Shown here: in pieces, positions 51,192-60,010 of the stretch
Layout: every line of letters begins with the position of its first letter
How positions within the stretch are numbered: position 1 is the first letter of the stretch
Assembly (NCBI RefSeq): GCF_038051995.1
Contig: NZ_CP150290.1
Location: forward strand, 1,723,501-1,787,500
Length of the DNA stretch: 64,000 nucleotides
Source: Paenibacillus sp. FSL H8-0537
GTDB taxonomy: Bacteria; Bacillota; Bacilli; Paenibacillales; Paenibacillaceae
Direction: 5' to 3'
The notes under the pieces: model-generated
Told to the model about the DNA's origin: nothing
Databases searched by the model: none
The model's input: the letters and a program-made list of their open reading frames with translations, nothing else
Position numbers and translations under genes: made by a program

Positions 51192-51215
51192 TTGTGTAAT
51201 TTTTCACAATATAAT
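51192..51215 (+). promoter_or_regulatory. Rex-like operator overlapping the ndh promoter
   Basis: TTGTGTAATTTTTCACAA (51192-51209) matches the Rex consensus TTGTGAANNNNTTCACAA except at one position and abuts a TATAAT (51210-51215). Rex is the NADH/NAD+ sensing repressor that controls ndh in B. subtilis. Confidence 0.75.
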
Positions 51216-51245
51216 TAAACGCATAGGAATGGAAGGGATCATACG

Positions 51246-52439
51246 ATGAGCAACATACCTAAGATTGTTATTCTGGGTGCGGGATACGGCGGAGTGCTGA
51301 CGGCGTTGCGTTTGCAGAAGGAGCTTAACTACAACGAAGCAGATGTTACCTTGGTAAACAAACATGACTATCATTACATCACCACACATTTGCATATGCC
51401 GGCAGCAGGAACCGATAATCCTGAAAATGCCCGTGTCAGCATCTCGAAGCTGATTGATGAGTTTAAAATTGATTTTGTAAAATCAACCGTTGTACAAATC
51501 CGCCCACAGGACAAAAAGGTTATTTTGGAAGACGGCACATTGTCTTACGATTATTTGGTTGTGGGACTTGGCGGCGAGCCGGAAACGTTCGGCATTCCCG
51601 GTCTTGGCGAGCATGCCATGAACATCCGCAGCATTAACTCAGTCCGCCTTATCCGCGAGCATATTGAATATCAATTTGCCCGCTTTAAGCGCGAGCCGCA
51701 CCGCACGGATTATTTAACGTTTATTGTAGGCGGAGCAGGCTTTACCGGCATTGAGTTCGTCGGCGAGCTGTCCGACCGCATTCCTGAGCTGTGCAAGCAG
51801 TTCGATGTGGACCCGGCGCTTGTGAAAATCTACAATATTGAGGCAGCTCCGACGGCGCTGCCAGGCTTTGATCCTGAGCTTGTGGAATATGCGATGGATG
51901 TGCTGACGAAGAAGAACGTCACGTTCCGCATTGGCACAGCGATTAAAGAGTGCACAGCAGAAGGCGTCGTTGTTGGCGAAGGCGAAGAGATCAAGTCGGC
52001 AACGGTCATCTGGACGGGCGGCATCCGCGGCAATCGCTTGATTGAGGATGCGGGCTTTGAAACGATGCGCGGACGCGTGAAAATCGACGACCAGCTGCGT
52101 GCGCCAGGCCATGAGAACATATACATTTTGGGTGACAACTCGCTCATGTTTAATCCGGAAGGCCGTCCATACCCGCCTACCGCACAAATTGCTATGCAGC
52201 AAGGTGTCGTGTGCGCCCATAATCTGGTTGCATCGATACGCAACCAGCCGCTTAAAGCGTTCGCGTTCAGCAATAAAGGAACGGTAGCGTCCCTTGGCAA
52301 AGGCGAAGCGATCGGCCTTGCATTTGGCAAAAAATATAAAGGCCGGGTAGCGGCATGGCTGAAGAAAATGATTGACCTGCGCTATCTGTTCATTATCGGC
52401 GGCATTCCGCTCGTCCTGCGCAAAGGGAAATTTTTCTAA
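51246..52439 (+). CDS. ndh: Type II NADH:quinone oxidoreductase
   Basis: A 397-residue peripheral membrane flavoprotein that oxidises NADH and reduces menaquinone without pumping protons. FAD-binding ILGAGYGGVLTALRL lies at residues 9-23, NADH-binding FIVGGAGFTGIEFVGEL near residue 160, and YILGDNSLMFNPEGRPYPPTAQIAMQQG toward the C terminus. The C-terminal membrane-binding segment is DLRYLFIIGGIPLVLRKGKFF. A Rex-like operator lies on its promoter. The next gene overlaps the stop by one base (TAATG). Confidence 0.94.
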   Translation: MSNIPKIVILGAGYGGVLTALRLQKELNYNEADVTLVNKHDYHYITTHLHMPAAGTDNPENARVSISKLIDEFKIDFVKSTVVQIRPQDKKVILEDGTLSYDYLVVGLGGEPETFGIPGLGEHAMNIRSINSVRLIREHIEYQFARFKREPHRTDYLTFIVGGAGFTGIEFVGELSDRIPELCKQFDVDPALVKIYNIEAAPTALPGFDPELVEYAMDVLTKKNVTFRIGTAIKECTAEGVVVGEGEEIKSATVIWTGGIRGNRLIEDAGFETMRGRVKIDDQLRAPGHENIYILGDNSLMFNPEGRPYPPTAQIAMQQGVVCAHNLVASIRNQPLKAFAFSNKGTVASLGKGEAIGLAFGKKYKGRVAAWLKKMIDLRYLFIIGGIPLVLRKGKFF

Positions 52440-52705
52440 TGCGTCATTGCAGCGTGCAGGTTCGGGGGTTGCTGACGCGGGATGAACTGGATCGCTATAA
52501 CGCTCTAATGGAAGTTGGCTCGTTTCTGGAGTCGCAAAACCGCTATGATCTGGCCTATCCGGTTCAAAAGGAAGTGGATCTGCTTATCCAGCCGGCGATT
52601 GAACGGTTGAAGGAAAAGGGGCGCGAGCGCGACCGCGCGACGCAGGAGTATTTGGAAGCGAAGCGCCTTGGCCCAGATGAAGAGGATGACGAAGAAGAAG
52701 ATTAG
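52439..52705 (+). CDS. Small acidic-tailed protein, translationally coupled to ndh
   Basis: An 88-residue soluble protein of no recognised family. It has helical segments (TRDELDRYNALMEVGSFLESQNRYDLAYPVQKEVDLL) and ends in PDEEDDEEED. Its ATG shares a base with the ndh stop (TAATG), so it should be made together with the NADH dehydrogenase and may be an accessory factor; that is inference from position only. A hairpin follows at 52725. Confidence 0.72.
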   Translation: MRHCSVQVRGLLTRDELDRYNALMEVGSFLESQNRYDLAYPVQKEVDLLIQPAIERLKEKGRERDRATQEYLEAKRLGPDEEDDEEED

Positions 52706-52724
52706 GCGAAGCTGTTAAACAAAG

Positions 52725-52772
52725 AACCGCCCCGGCACAGTGACGAACATTCGTCAGCGTGTCGGGGCGGTT
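52725..52772. terminator. Hairpin between the ndh operon and convergent hemQ
   Basis: AACCGCCCCG / CGGGGCGGTT outer stem with CAC/GTG and TGACGAA/TTCGTCA inner stems; T-runs are weak. Confidence 0.75.
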
Positions 52773-52803
52773 GTGCGTTATTTTCAGAAGAAAGAAAAAA
52801 GGT

Positions 52804-53550
52804 CTACACTTTCAGCAGAGCGGTAAATTTCGCTGCATCAAGCAAATTGCCGACGTAGAAGTCGCCAAAGTCGCCGTAACGCGCGCTAACTTCATCAAAG
52901 CGCATTTCGTAGATCAGCTTCTTGAATTGCAGTGCGTCCTCTGCGAACAGCGTTACGCCCCACTCCCAATTATCAAAGCCGACGGAGCCGCTAATAATTT
53001 GCTTCACTTTGCCCGCATATTTGCGGCCGATCATGCCATGGCTGCGCATCATCGTGCGGCGCTCGTCCATGCCGAGCATATACCAGTTGTCGTTGCCGTC
53101 GCGGCGCTTATTCATCGGATAGAAGCAGATGTGGCGCGCTTTAGGCAATATCGGCTTGAGGCGGGCGAGAATTTCCGGATTTTCCATCGGATCGAGGCCC
53201 GGCTGGTTCACATAGTTGCTCAGCTCCACAACGCTTACATAGGAATAGGTAGGCGTTGTAAAGGAAGCGAACGCTGTTTTATTGAAAGCTGTCTCGATTT
53301 CATTCAGCTCCTCCAGCGTTTCGCGCAGGTGCATGAATACAAAATCAGCCTTCTGTCCAACGATGGAGTAGACAGCTGTGCTGCCTTGCTTGCTTTCTTC
53401 TACATCCGACCATTGCTTCAGAAACGTATTCAACTCATCGAGCATGCGGCTTTGCTCTTCGGCGGTGCTCAGTCTCCATGCAGCCCAATTGACGCTGCGG
53501 AAATCATGAAGGCAGTACCAGCCCTCTAGTGTAATAGCTACTTCACTCAT
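52804..53550 (-). CDS. hemQ: Coproheme decarboxylase (HemQ/ChdC)
   Basis: The final step of the coproporphyrin-dependent heme pathway of Bacillota, converting coproheme III to heme b using peroxide. It belongs to the chlorite-dismutase fold; the catalytic tyrosine is Y144 in [11 protein letters not shown] and the proximal heme ligand is H171 in [14 protein letters not shown]. The length is 248 aa (about 250 in Bacillus). The start MSEVAI is chosen with AGGGG upstream, though the spacing is long; an in-frame ATG nine codons earlier is less likely. It supplies heme for ctaB/ctaA. Confidence 0.95.
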   Translation of the reverse strand: MSEVAITLEGWYCLHDFRSVNWAAWRLSTAEEQSRMLDELNTFLKQWSDVEESKQGSTAVYSIVGQKADFVFMHLRETLEELNEIETAFNKTAFASFTTPTYSYVSVVELSNYVNQPGLDPMENPEILARLKPILPKARHICFYPMNKRRDGNDNWYMLGMDERRTMMRSHGMIGRKYAGKVKQIISGSVGFDNWEWGVTLFAEDALQFKKLIYEMRFDEVSARYGDFGDFYVGNLLDAAKFTALLKV

Positions 53551-53653
53551 ATCAGAGATAACCCCTATCTTTGGCATATTTTGCTGTGAACATTGTAACG
53601 TAGTTTAGGGCGGAAGGGCAAATGTCGGACTTGTGACAATTGGTAAATCGGAA

Positions 53654-53682
53654 TTGACTTCCTTAAGCGGTTTCATTAAAAT
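53654..53682 (+). promoter_or_regulatory. Promoter of the yuiB-like gene
   Basis: TTGACT (53654-53659), 17-base spacer, TAAAAT (53677-53682). Confidence 0.75.
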
Positions 53683-53712
53683 GTTATCGAGAGTCTGAGA
53701 GGGGAATCGTAC

Positions 53713-54000
53713 ATGCTTCAACTGATTATTGCGACGGTGCTGTTTTTGGTCATGATGTTCGGCATCGGATTTATTCTGAATATGCTATTGAAAACAACAT
53801 GGTTTCCCATTTATATGTTTATTATTGTTCTGGTGCCCTTCTATGTGTGGAGTACATGGGATAAGACAATCTCCACTTCCGAGAACTTTACGAGCTTTAC
53901 CTTCATTGATTTAGTGCCTGTGTTTGGCGCATTAATCGGTGCTTATTTAAGCGGCTGGACGATTCAGATGCTGCGCAAAGGCGGCTATAAGATGTTTTAA
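53713..54000 (+). CDS. YuiB-like small membrane protein
   Basis: A 95-residue protein with three hydrophobic segments (about residues 2-24, 30-47 and 65-85), starting LIIATVLFLVMMFGIGFILNMLLKTTWFP. It resembles B. subtilis YuiB, which lies near the ndh-like gene yumB there; the same neighbourhood here supports the call. Function unknown. AGGGG precedes the ATG. Confidence 0.75.
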   Translation: MLQLIIATVLFLVMMFGIGFILNMLLKTTWFPIYMFIIVLVPFYVWSTWDKTISTSENFTSFTFIDLVPVFGALIGAYLSGWTIQMLRKGGYKMF

Positions 54001-54010
54001 GCGTATAAGC

Positions 54011-54036
54011 AAATCCCTCACTTGGGGGATTTTTTC
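54011..54036 (+). terminator. Terminator after the yuiB-like gene
   Basis: AAATCCC / GGGATTT stem followed by a T-run. Confidence 0.8.
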
Positions 54037-54110
54037 TATTCTAGAAAGCCGCTTAGCGGTCCGTTTTGTGTTAAACTGATAGAAAGTATGGACAGGATGG
54101 AGTAGATGCC

Positions 54111-55619
54111 ATGCGCATCGGTAACTTATTGCAGTTTACGGAGCATCACCGCTATTATATCTTTCGTGATTTTTCATTAAGCAGTTTGGATTATAAAATA
54201 TTATCGCTCATCTATCAGCCGATGATTGGCGCCTTCGCGGTTGCTTTATACCAGCAGCTGTACCACGGCATCTCGGATGGGGCTTCTGGCTATTCCTCGC
54301 TGGAGCCGCAGCGCAAGCTGTTTCTAGGCCTGGGCCTTGAGATGAATGAGCGGGGACGCAAGCATCTTGTCGAGCAGGCGTCGCGCCTGGAGGCAGTGGG
54401 TCTGCTGCAAACGTCGCGGCTGGCACTGCCGGAGCAAAGCGATCTGATTTATGAATATGAGCTGGCTAAGCCGCTTACGCCGGGCGAGTTTTTTCAAACC
54501 CAGCATTTGGTCATGCTGCTTCGTGACAAGGTTGGCAAATACGCGCTGATTGCGTTAAGGGAATCATTTGGAGCGCAGGAGCCTGACGAGCTGGCTAGCG
54601 TACAGCTGAGCAAGGAGAACATTTCCGTACCGTTTTATGAGCTGTTTCAGCTCAATCCGCAATCTGTAGATCTGGAGCTGGAGCAGGCACTAAGCGAGGT
54701 GGCGCCATCTCGGCAAGCAGCGCCTAGACTTAAACAGGAGACGGCGGGCATTCCTTATGGGGAAATTATTTTGCGTTTTCCGCGCAATTCCGCCAACCGC
54801 AGCTATGTAGAGCGGCTGCGCGGCGATGGCGAGCAGCTTGGGCAGCTGAATTACGTCGCTTATAAATACAGCTTGAATGCGAGCGATCTTTGCCGTCTGC
54901 TGGATGAGGATGGCGTTTTTGCGCCGGACGGGCTGCTGCTCATTGACGAGCTGCAGATGCGGGCCAATCAGATGTATCGCCAGGATAAGAAGCGCGAAGG
55001 GGATCGCCAGCGTACGATTGCCCGCGTGCAGCAGTCTCAGGCGGAAGCAGCCGATGACAATATAGAAGAGTTTGGCGTTCAGGAAGAATATTATTTGAGC
55101 GTGCCCAGCTTGCTCGATGGCAGATGCGATATTCATCAGTACAATATGCTCATGCGAAATGAGCCGCATACCCGCTTTATGCAGCGCTTTTTCCCGGGAG
55201 CTGTACCAGATTGGATTGAACGCTCCTTCGAGCGCATCGATCTCAATTACCGGCTGCCTGCACCTGTTATTAATGTACTCATTCATTATGTTATAGGCAT
55301 GAATGACGCCCATCGGATGACGAAAACATTCGTTGAAGCGGTCGTATCCAATATGCTCGTCAAGCAGATAGATACGTTTGAGAAGGCTGTTGGCTACGTG
55401 CGCGAGCAAGGGAAGGTTGAAGAGGACAAGGAACAGCGGCAAGAAAATGCGCGTTCTGTGGGCGCAGCGAGCCGCGGGGGCTCACGGTCTGGAGCAAGAG
55501 GCGGTGCTTCACGCAAGCCAAGCATCCCGATTGTGCAGGATACGGAAGCTTCAAGCCAGGTATCGCCGGAGAAGCTTGAAGAAATGCGCCAGCTGGCAAG
55601 GAAGCTGGATGGAAAATAA
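54111..55619 (+). CDS. dnaB: Replication initiation and membrane attachment protein DnaB
   Basis: A helicase co-loader that works with DnaD and DnaI to place DnaC helicase at oriC and at restart sites. The 502-residue protein has the N-terminal winged-helix (DYKILSLIYQPMIGAFAVALYQQL) and C-terminal DnaB/DnaD-type domain (YRLPAPVINVLIHYVIGMNDAHRMTKTFVEAVVSNMLVKQIDTFEKAVGYV). A Gly/Arg/Ser-rich linker (SRGGSRSGARGGASRK) lies near residue 465. GGATGGAG precedes the ATG. dnaI follows 19 bases later, as in Bacillus. Confidence 0.95.
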   Translation: MRIGNLLQFTEHHRYYIFRDFSLSSLDYKILSLIYQPMIGAFAVALYQQLYHGISDGASGYSSLEPQRKLFLGLGLEMNERGRKHLVEQASRLEAVGLLQTSRLALPEQSDLIYEYELAKPLTPGEFFQTQHLVMLLRDKVGKYALIALRESFGAQEPDELASVQLSKENISVPFYELFQLNPQSVDLELEQALSEVAPSRQAAPRLKQETAGIPYGEIILRFPRNSANRSYVERLRGDGEQLGQLNYVAYKYSLNASDLCRLLDEDGVFAPDGLLLIDELQMRANQMYRQDKKREGDRQRTIARVQQSQAEAADDNIEEFGVQEEYYLSVPSLLDGRCDIHQYNMLMRNEPHTRFMQRFFPGAVPDWIERSFERIDLNYRLPAPVINVLIHYVIGMNDAHRMTKTFVEAVVSNMLVKQIDTFEKAVGYVREQGKVEEDKEQRQENARSVGAASRGGSRSGARGGASRKPSIPIVQDTEASSQVSPEKLEEMRQLARKLDGK

Positions 55620-55638
55620 GATCGCGGGGTGATTAAGA

Positions 55639-56595
55639 ATGGAATCGCTGGGTGAGCTTCTGAAAGCATGGCCTGCGGGCAAGTCATTAACGGATCAGGC
55701 GGACCGGAAGCTGGAAGAGATGCTTGCCGATCCGCTTGTGCATCGGCTGCGGGAGAAGCATCCCGAGCTGGATGAGCAGGCGGTTCGTCTTAATTTGAAC
55801 CGGGTCTATCAATATGTAACCGAATATCGGAACTGTACGAACTGTCCGGGGCTTGATCAATGTCCGAATGACTTTGAGGGCCATTATACCTTGCTTTCAT
55901 GCGATACGGTGCAGGAGCGCGTACAGCTGCATGACCGCAAGGTTGCATGCAAGAAAATGATCGCTCGCCGCAATGAGGAGCGGATCAAGAAACGGATTCG
56001 CAGCTTCTATGTCGATGACCGGGCGCTCAAGAGCGGCTATTCGGCGCTCGAAATTTTAGACAAGGACCCTACCCGTGCCGAAGCGGCTTACCGTGTCATT
56101 GAATACATTGACCGGACGAAGGAGCAGGGCCTTCAGCCTAACGGCCTGTATTTAGCCGGAAAATTTGGCACAGGAAAAACCTTTCTCATGTGCTACCTGC
56201 TGCATGAGCTGGCGAAAGCCGATTATTCCGGCGTCATCGTCTATATGCCTGATTTTGTCGAGGATTTGAAGTCGATGATGCATGAGCCGGCGAAGCTGCG
56301 GGAAACGGTGGAGATGATGAAGGAAACGGATCTGCTCATCTTCGACGATATCGGTGCGGAGAATTTGAATCCTTGGGCGAGGGATCATGTGCTTGGCTCC
56401 ATATTGAATTACCGAATGAACCGGAAGCCGACGCTGTATACGTCCAATTATGAGCTTGATGGGCTGGAGCGCCATTTCAGCTTCACAAGCAAAGATGGCG
56501 ATGAAGTGTATAAAGGGCAGCGATTAATGGATCGTATTCGGCCCTATGTCGATGTGATTATGGTCACAGGCGACAATAAACGAGGATTAAAATAA
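55639..56595 (+). CDS. dnaI: Primosomal helicase loader DnaI
   Basis: An AAA+ ATPase that loads the replicative helicase. The N-terminal zinc-binding domain has ligands C66, C69, C75 and C88 in CTNCPGLDQC ... LLSC. Walker A is GKFGTGKTF (174-182) and Walker B is LLIFDDIGAEN. The length is 318 aa (311 in B. subtilis). GGGGTG precedes the ATG. It is cotranscribed with dnaB; thrS, the next gene in B. subtilis, is not here. Confidence 0.96.
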   Translation: MESLGELLKAWPAGKSLTDQADRKLEEMLADPLVHRLREKHPELDEQAVRLNLNRVYQYVTEYRNCTNCPGLDQCPNDFEGHYTLLSCDTVQERVQLHDRKVACKKMIARRNEERIKKRIRSFYVDDRALKSGYSALEILDKDPTRAEAAYRVIEYIDRTKEQGLQPNGLYLAGKFGTGKTFLMCYLLHELAKADYSGVIVYMPDFVEDLKSMMHEPAKLRETVEMMKETDLLIFDDIGAENLNPWARDHVLGSILNYRMNRKPTLYTSNYELDGLERHFSFTSKDGDEVYKGQRLMDRIRPYVDVIMVTGDNKRGLK

Positions 56596-56634
56596 AAAAA
56601 TTGTTTAAAGTTTTAGCCTATAGGATATTCTATT

Positions 56635-56668
56635 AAACCTGTCGAGAACGTTTCGACAGGTTTTTTTC
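56635..56668 (+). terminator. Terminator of dnaB-dnaI
   Basis: AAACCTGTCGA / TCGACAGGTTT stem followed by a T-run. Confidence 0.92.
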
Positions 56669-57000
56669 ATCTGGAAACATTTATAAATGTTTTACTTTTG
56701 TAATGAATAATCAATGATGGTGCAATGGCGGGTCTATAACCAAAATTCTGGGACACAACGGTTCATGGCAAATGAATAAAAGTGTATGAAGCTATTTTTC
56801 GGACTAATTATGCAAACGCATTATTGGTAGTAAATGCTAATTTATACGTAACTTAAATTAAAAATGTTTGCGTTTTCATTAAATTTTTTTAAAATTAATT
56901 TTTTGTGATGATTTTAATCAAACGCTGTATTTTCGGACATAATACCTTACGCAAAACAGCCGTAGTATGTGATATTGCTCAGTTTTGTCGAAATGGGTAG
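56669..57000. other. AT-rich intergenic DNA before the oligopeptide operon
   Basis: No gene seen. The DNA is conspicuously AT-rich. AATTTTTTTAAAATT at 56882-56896 agrees with 13 of 15 positions of the CodY box AATTTTCWGAAAATT, though in such DNA a chance match is quite possible. Confidence 0.4.
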
Positions 57001-57028
57001 TTGATTAAGTCTGATTTTATGCTATAAT
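57001..57028 (+). promoter_or_regulatory. Promoter of the oligopeptide operon
   Basis: TTGATT (57001-57006), 16-base spacer, TATAAT (57023-57028), giving a leader of about 190 bases. Confidence 0.65.
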
Positions 57029-57142
57029 TTCTAGCATCAAATAGAGGATCTCGAACTATTCATAATTATTCCTTATGCCAAATATATATTCATCCTTACA
57101 TTCAGTGGATAATATTTTTTTATTTCGGTTCTGCACAAACAT

Positions 57143-57154
57143 GAACGTATGTTC
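57143..57154 (+). promoter_or_regulatory. LexA-like palindrome in the oppA leader
   Basis: GAACGTATGTTC fits the Bacillus LexA/DinR core GAACRNRYGTTC exactly and is extended by one base on each side (TGAAC...GTTCA). It lies 70 bases before the oppA start, downstream of the predicted promoter. Confidence 0.45.
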
Positions 57155-57223
57155 ACTGTATAAGGAACAAAGGAAGAATAAGAGAGATTCATATTGAAAT
57201 ATTAATTGGGAGGAAATAAACGC

Positions 57224-58894
57224 ATGAAAAAGAAGTATTCGTTTTTACTCAGCACTTTGCTTGTCATGACTTTGCTCATCAGCGCTTGTGGAAATGCAGG
57301 CAAAAACACAGGCACTAACAATCCGGGAGAGGCTAGCCCAGATGCTACCGCTGCGGAAGTGAAATTGGCTGACAAGCAAGAGATTAGCGTAAACATTGCA
57401 TCTGAACCACCGACACTTAACCCTGGTAAAGCAAGCGACTCCACATCCGGTACGATTTTGCGTCAAACGTTCGAAGGTTTGACTCGTATTGGACAAGATG
57501 GTCACCCTGAAAATGCAGTAGCTTCGAAAGTTGAAGTTTCTCCTGACCAAACGGTATACACATTCACAATTCGCGACGGCGCTAAATGGTCCAATGGCGA
57601 TCCAGTAATTGCCGGAGACTTTGAATATGCATGGAAATGGGTTCTTGACCCAGCTAACGCAGCAGATTACGCTTACCAGCTTTATTATATTAAAGGAGCA
57701 GAGGCTGCTAACCTCGGCAAAGGAAAAGTTGAAGATGTAGGCATTAAAGCGGTCAACGACACTACGCTTGAAGTTACGCTTGCTAACCCGACTTCTTTCT
57801 TCCTTGAATTGACAGCATTCTACACGTACCTGCCAGTAAACAGCAAAATTGCTGCAGCCAACAAAAATTGGGCTAACGATGCAGGCGACCAATATACAAC
57901 AAACGGTCCTTTCCACATGACCGAATGGAAACACAGCGACAACCTTATTATTGAGAAAAGCGATACGTATTGGGATAAAGACAACGTGAAATTGACTAAA
58001 ATCAACTTCTCGATGATCAATGACTTCAATACTGAGCTTTCGATGTTTGACAATGGCGAGCTGGACTGGGCTGGACAGCCTAACGGCCAATTGCCAGTTG
58101 ATGCTATGCAAGCTTTGAAAGACCAAGGCACTTTGCATACTCAAGCAATCGCAGGTGTTTACAACTACAAGTTCAATACAAAAGTTGCTCCTTTTGACAA
58201 CAAAAACATCCGTAAAGCATTCACTTTTGCGATGAACCGCCAAGAACTGATCGACAACATTACACAAGGCGAGCAATTGCCAGCGATGGCAATCGTGCCT
58301 CCAACGATGTTTGCTGAGAACGAAAAAGGTTATTTTGCCGATAACGATTTGGCGAAAGCAAAAGAATATTTGGATGCTGGCCTTAAAGAAATGGGTCTGA
58401 AAGATGCATCTGAGCTTCCTCCAATTACGATTTCTTACAACACAAATGAAGCTCACCAAAAAATCGCTCAAGCGATTCAAGACATGTGGTCCAAAAATCT
58501 TGGCGTAGAAGTAACGCTTGATAATGCTGAGTGGGCTGTATATATCGAGAAATTGCATGCTGGCGACTACCAAGTAGGCCGTCTGGGCTGGCTTGGAGAT
58601 TTTAATGATCCAATCAACTTCCTTGAGCTGTACCGCGATGCTGACGGTGGCAACAACGATACAGGCTGGGAAAATGCAGAATACAAAAAATTGCTGATTG
58701 ATTCCGCATCTGAGAAAGATGCTGCGAAACGTACGGAAATGTTGAAACAAGCAGAAGCGATCTTCATGGAAGATATGCCTGTAGCGCCAATCTATTTCTA
58801 TACGATGAACTGGGTTCAAAATGAAAAACTTAAAGGTGTTGTAGTTAGCGGTTTGGGTGATTTGACATACAAATGGGCCTACATCGAAGCATAA
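57224..58894 (+). CDS. oppA: Oligopeptide ABC transporter substrate-binding lipoprotein
   Basis: A family 5 solute-binding lipoprotein that captures oligopeptides outside the membrane (556 aa). The lipobox is LISAC (Cys22), followed by a short low-complexity linker. Core features are ISVNIASEPPTLNPGKASDSTSG, YTFTIRDGAKWSNGDPVIAGDFEYAWKWVLDPANA and FNTKVAPFDNKNIRKAF. GGGAGG before the ATG at 57224 fixes the start; a reading six codons longer is rejected. It is first of five genes (binding protein, two permeases, two ATPases). A hairpin separates it from oppB. Confidence 0.93.
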   Translation: MKKKYSFLLSTLLVMTLLISACGNAGKNTGTNNPGEASPDATAAEVKLADKQEISVNIASEPPTLNPGKASDSTSGTILRQTFEGLTRIGQDGHPENAVASKVEVSPDQTVYTFTIRDGAKWSNGDPVIAGDFEYAWKWVLDPANAADYAYQLYYIKGAEAANLGKGKVEDVGIKAVNDTTLEVTLANPTSFFLELTAFYTYLPVNSKIAAANKNWANDAGDQYTTNGPFHMTEWKHSDNLIIEKSDTYWDKDNVKLTKINFSMINDFNTELSMFDNGELDWAGQPNGQLPVDAMQALKDQGTLHTQAIAGVYNYKFNTKVAPFDNKNIRKAFTFAMNRQELIDNITQGEQLPAMAIVPPTMFAENEKGYFADNDLAKAKEYLDAGLKEMGLKDASELPPITISYNTNEAHQKIAQAIQDMWSKNLGVEVTLDNAEWAVYIEKLHAGDYQVGRLGWLGDFNDPINFLELYRDADGGNNDTGWENAEYKKLLIDSASEKDAAKRTEMLKQAEAIFMEDMPVAPIYFYTMNWVQNEKLKGVVVSGLGDLTYKWAYIEA

Positions 58895-58953
58895 TGCTAG
58901 TATGATGTACAAAAGAATAGTCGACCATAACTGGATGCAGCGGTATGGTGGGC

Positions 58954-59000
58954 GGAACATCCCGAATCACATTTTCAAGTGGTTCGGGGTGTTCCTTTGT
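58954..59000 (+). terminator. Intercistronic hairpin between oppA and oppB
   Basis: GGAACATCCCGAATCAC / GTGGTTCGGGGTGTTCC (17 positions, mostly paired) followed by TTTGTT. It probably acts as a partial terminator or mRNA stabiliser that raises oppA over the membrane genes. Confidence 0.8.
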
Positions 59001-59072
59001 TATGAAAATGCGGGGCGATACTCCCCTTATATGTAAATAAAGCTCGAAACTAATAGGAGGTGCCAGACTATT

Positions 59073-60008
59073 ATGGTGAAATATATTGGCAGACGTTTGC
59101 TGTATATCCTTTTGTCGTTGTGGCTGATAATTACAGCTACCTTTTTCTTGATGCGTCTTGCTCCGGGTAACCCGTTTACGTCGGAGAAGCAGCTGCCGCC
59201 GGAGATTAAAGCCAATCTGCTGGCTCACTATGGTCTGGATCAGCCGTGGTATACGCAATATGGCGATTATTTGCTGAAAGTGCTGCAATGGGATTTTGGT
59301 CCTTCCTTCAAGTACAAAAGCCAGACCGTAAATGATTTGATCAACACTGGTTTTCCTGTGTCGCTCGTGCTTGGCCTCGAAGCGATCTTCCTCGCGCTTG
59401 CTTTCGGTGTTATTCTTGGTGTAATTGCTGCGCTTAAACATAATCGCTGGCAGGATTATACCGCGATGATTATTGCGGTGGCAGGGATTTCGGTGCCTTC
59501 CTTCATCATGGCAACCGTGCTGCAATATGTGCTTGCCATTAAATTTGGCATTTTTCCTGTCGCGAGATGGGGAACGTTCATGCATACGGTATTGCCAGCG
59601 ATTGCCTTGGCTTCCACGCCAACGGCGTTTATCGCTCGCCTGACGCGCTCCAGCATGCTTGAAGTACTTAGCAATGATTATATTAAGACGGCGAAGGCCA
59701 AGGGCCTTAGCGAATTTATGATTACAGTTAAACATACGCTTCGCAATGCTCTGCTGCCTGTCGTTTCATATATGGGCCCGCTGTCGGCTGGTGTCATTAC
59801 AGGAAGTTTTGTTATTGAGCGTATATTCGGCATACCGGGCCTTGGCTCCCACTTCGTTGTAAGTATTGGCAACCGTGACTACACGGTTATTATGGGGGTT
59901 ACGGTGTTCTACAGTATTATCCTTCTCTTTAGCGTACTCTTGGTTGACATTTTGTATGGATTAATTGATCCCCGTATTAAACTTGGGCGCGGGAAGAAAG
60001 GGGCTTGA
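59073..60008 (+). CDS. oppB: Oligopeptide ABC transporter permease OppB
   Basis: A DppB/OppB-type permease, 311 aa, with six membrane helices. The N-terminal [35 protein letters not shown] and the binding-protein-dependent transport motif [27 protein letters not shown] (about residues 205-230) are characteristic. GGAGG lies 12 bases from the ATG, slightly long. The next gene begins before or at its end. Confidence 0.94.
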   Translation: MVKYIGRRLLYILLSLWLIITATFFLMRLAPGNPFTSEKQLPPEIKANLLAHYGLDQPWYTQYGDYLLKVLQWDFGPSFKYKSQTVNDLINTGFPVSLVLGLEAIFLALAFGVILGVIAALKHNRWQDYTAMIIAVAGISVPSFIMATVLQYVLAIKFGIFPVARWGTFMHTVLPAIALASTPTAFIARLTRSSMLEVLSNDYIKTAKAKGLSEFMITVKHTLRNALLPVVSYMGPLSAGVITGSFVIERIFGIPGLGSHFVVSIGNRDYTVIMGVTVFYSIILLFSVLLVDILYGLIDPRIKLGRGKKGA

Positions 60009-60010
60009 CG

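Noticed and set aside
57245..58960. 571-codon open frame on the minus strand
   Set aside because: It lies entirely opposite oppA, its product is Cys/Phe/Val-rich without domains, and oppA has strong evidence; it is a shadow frame.
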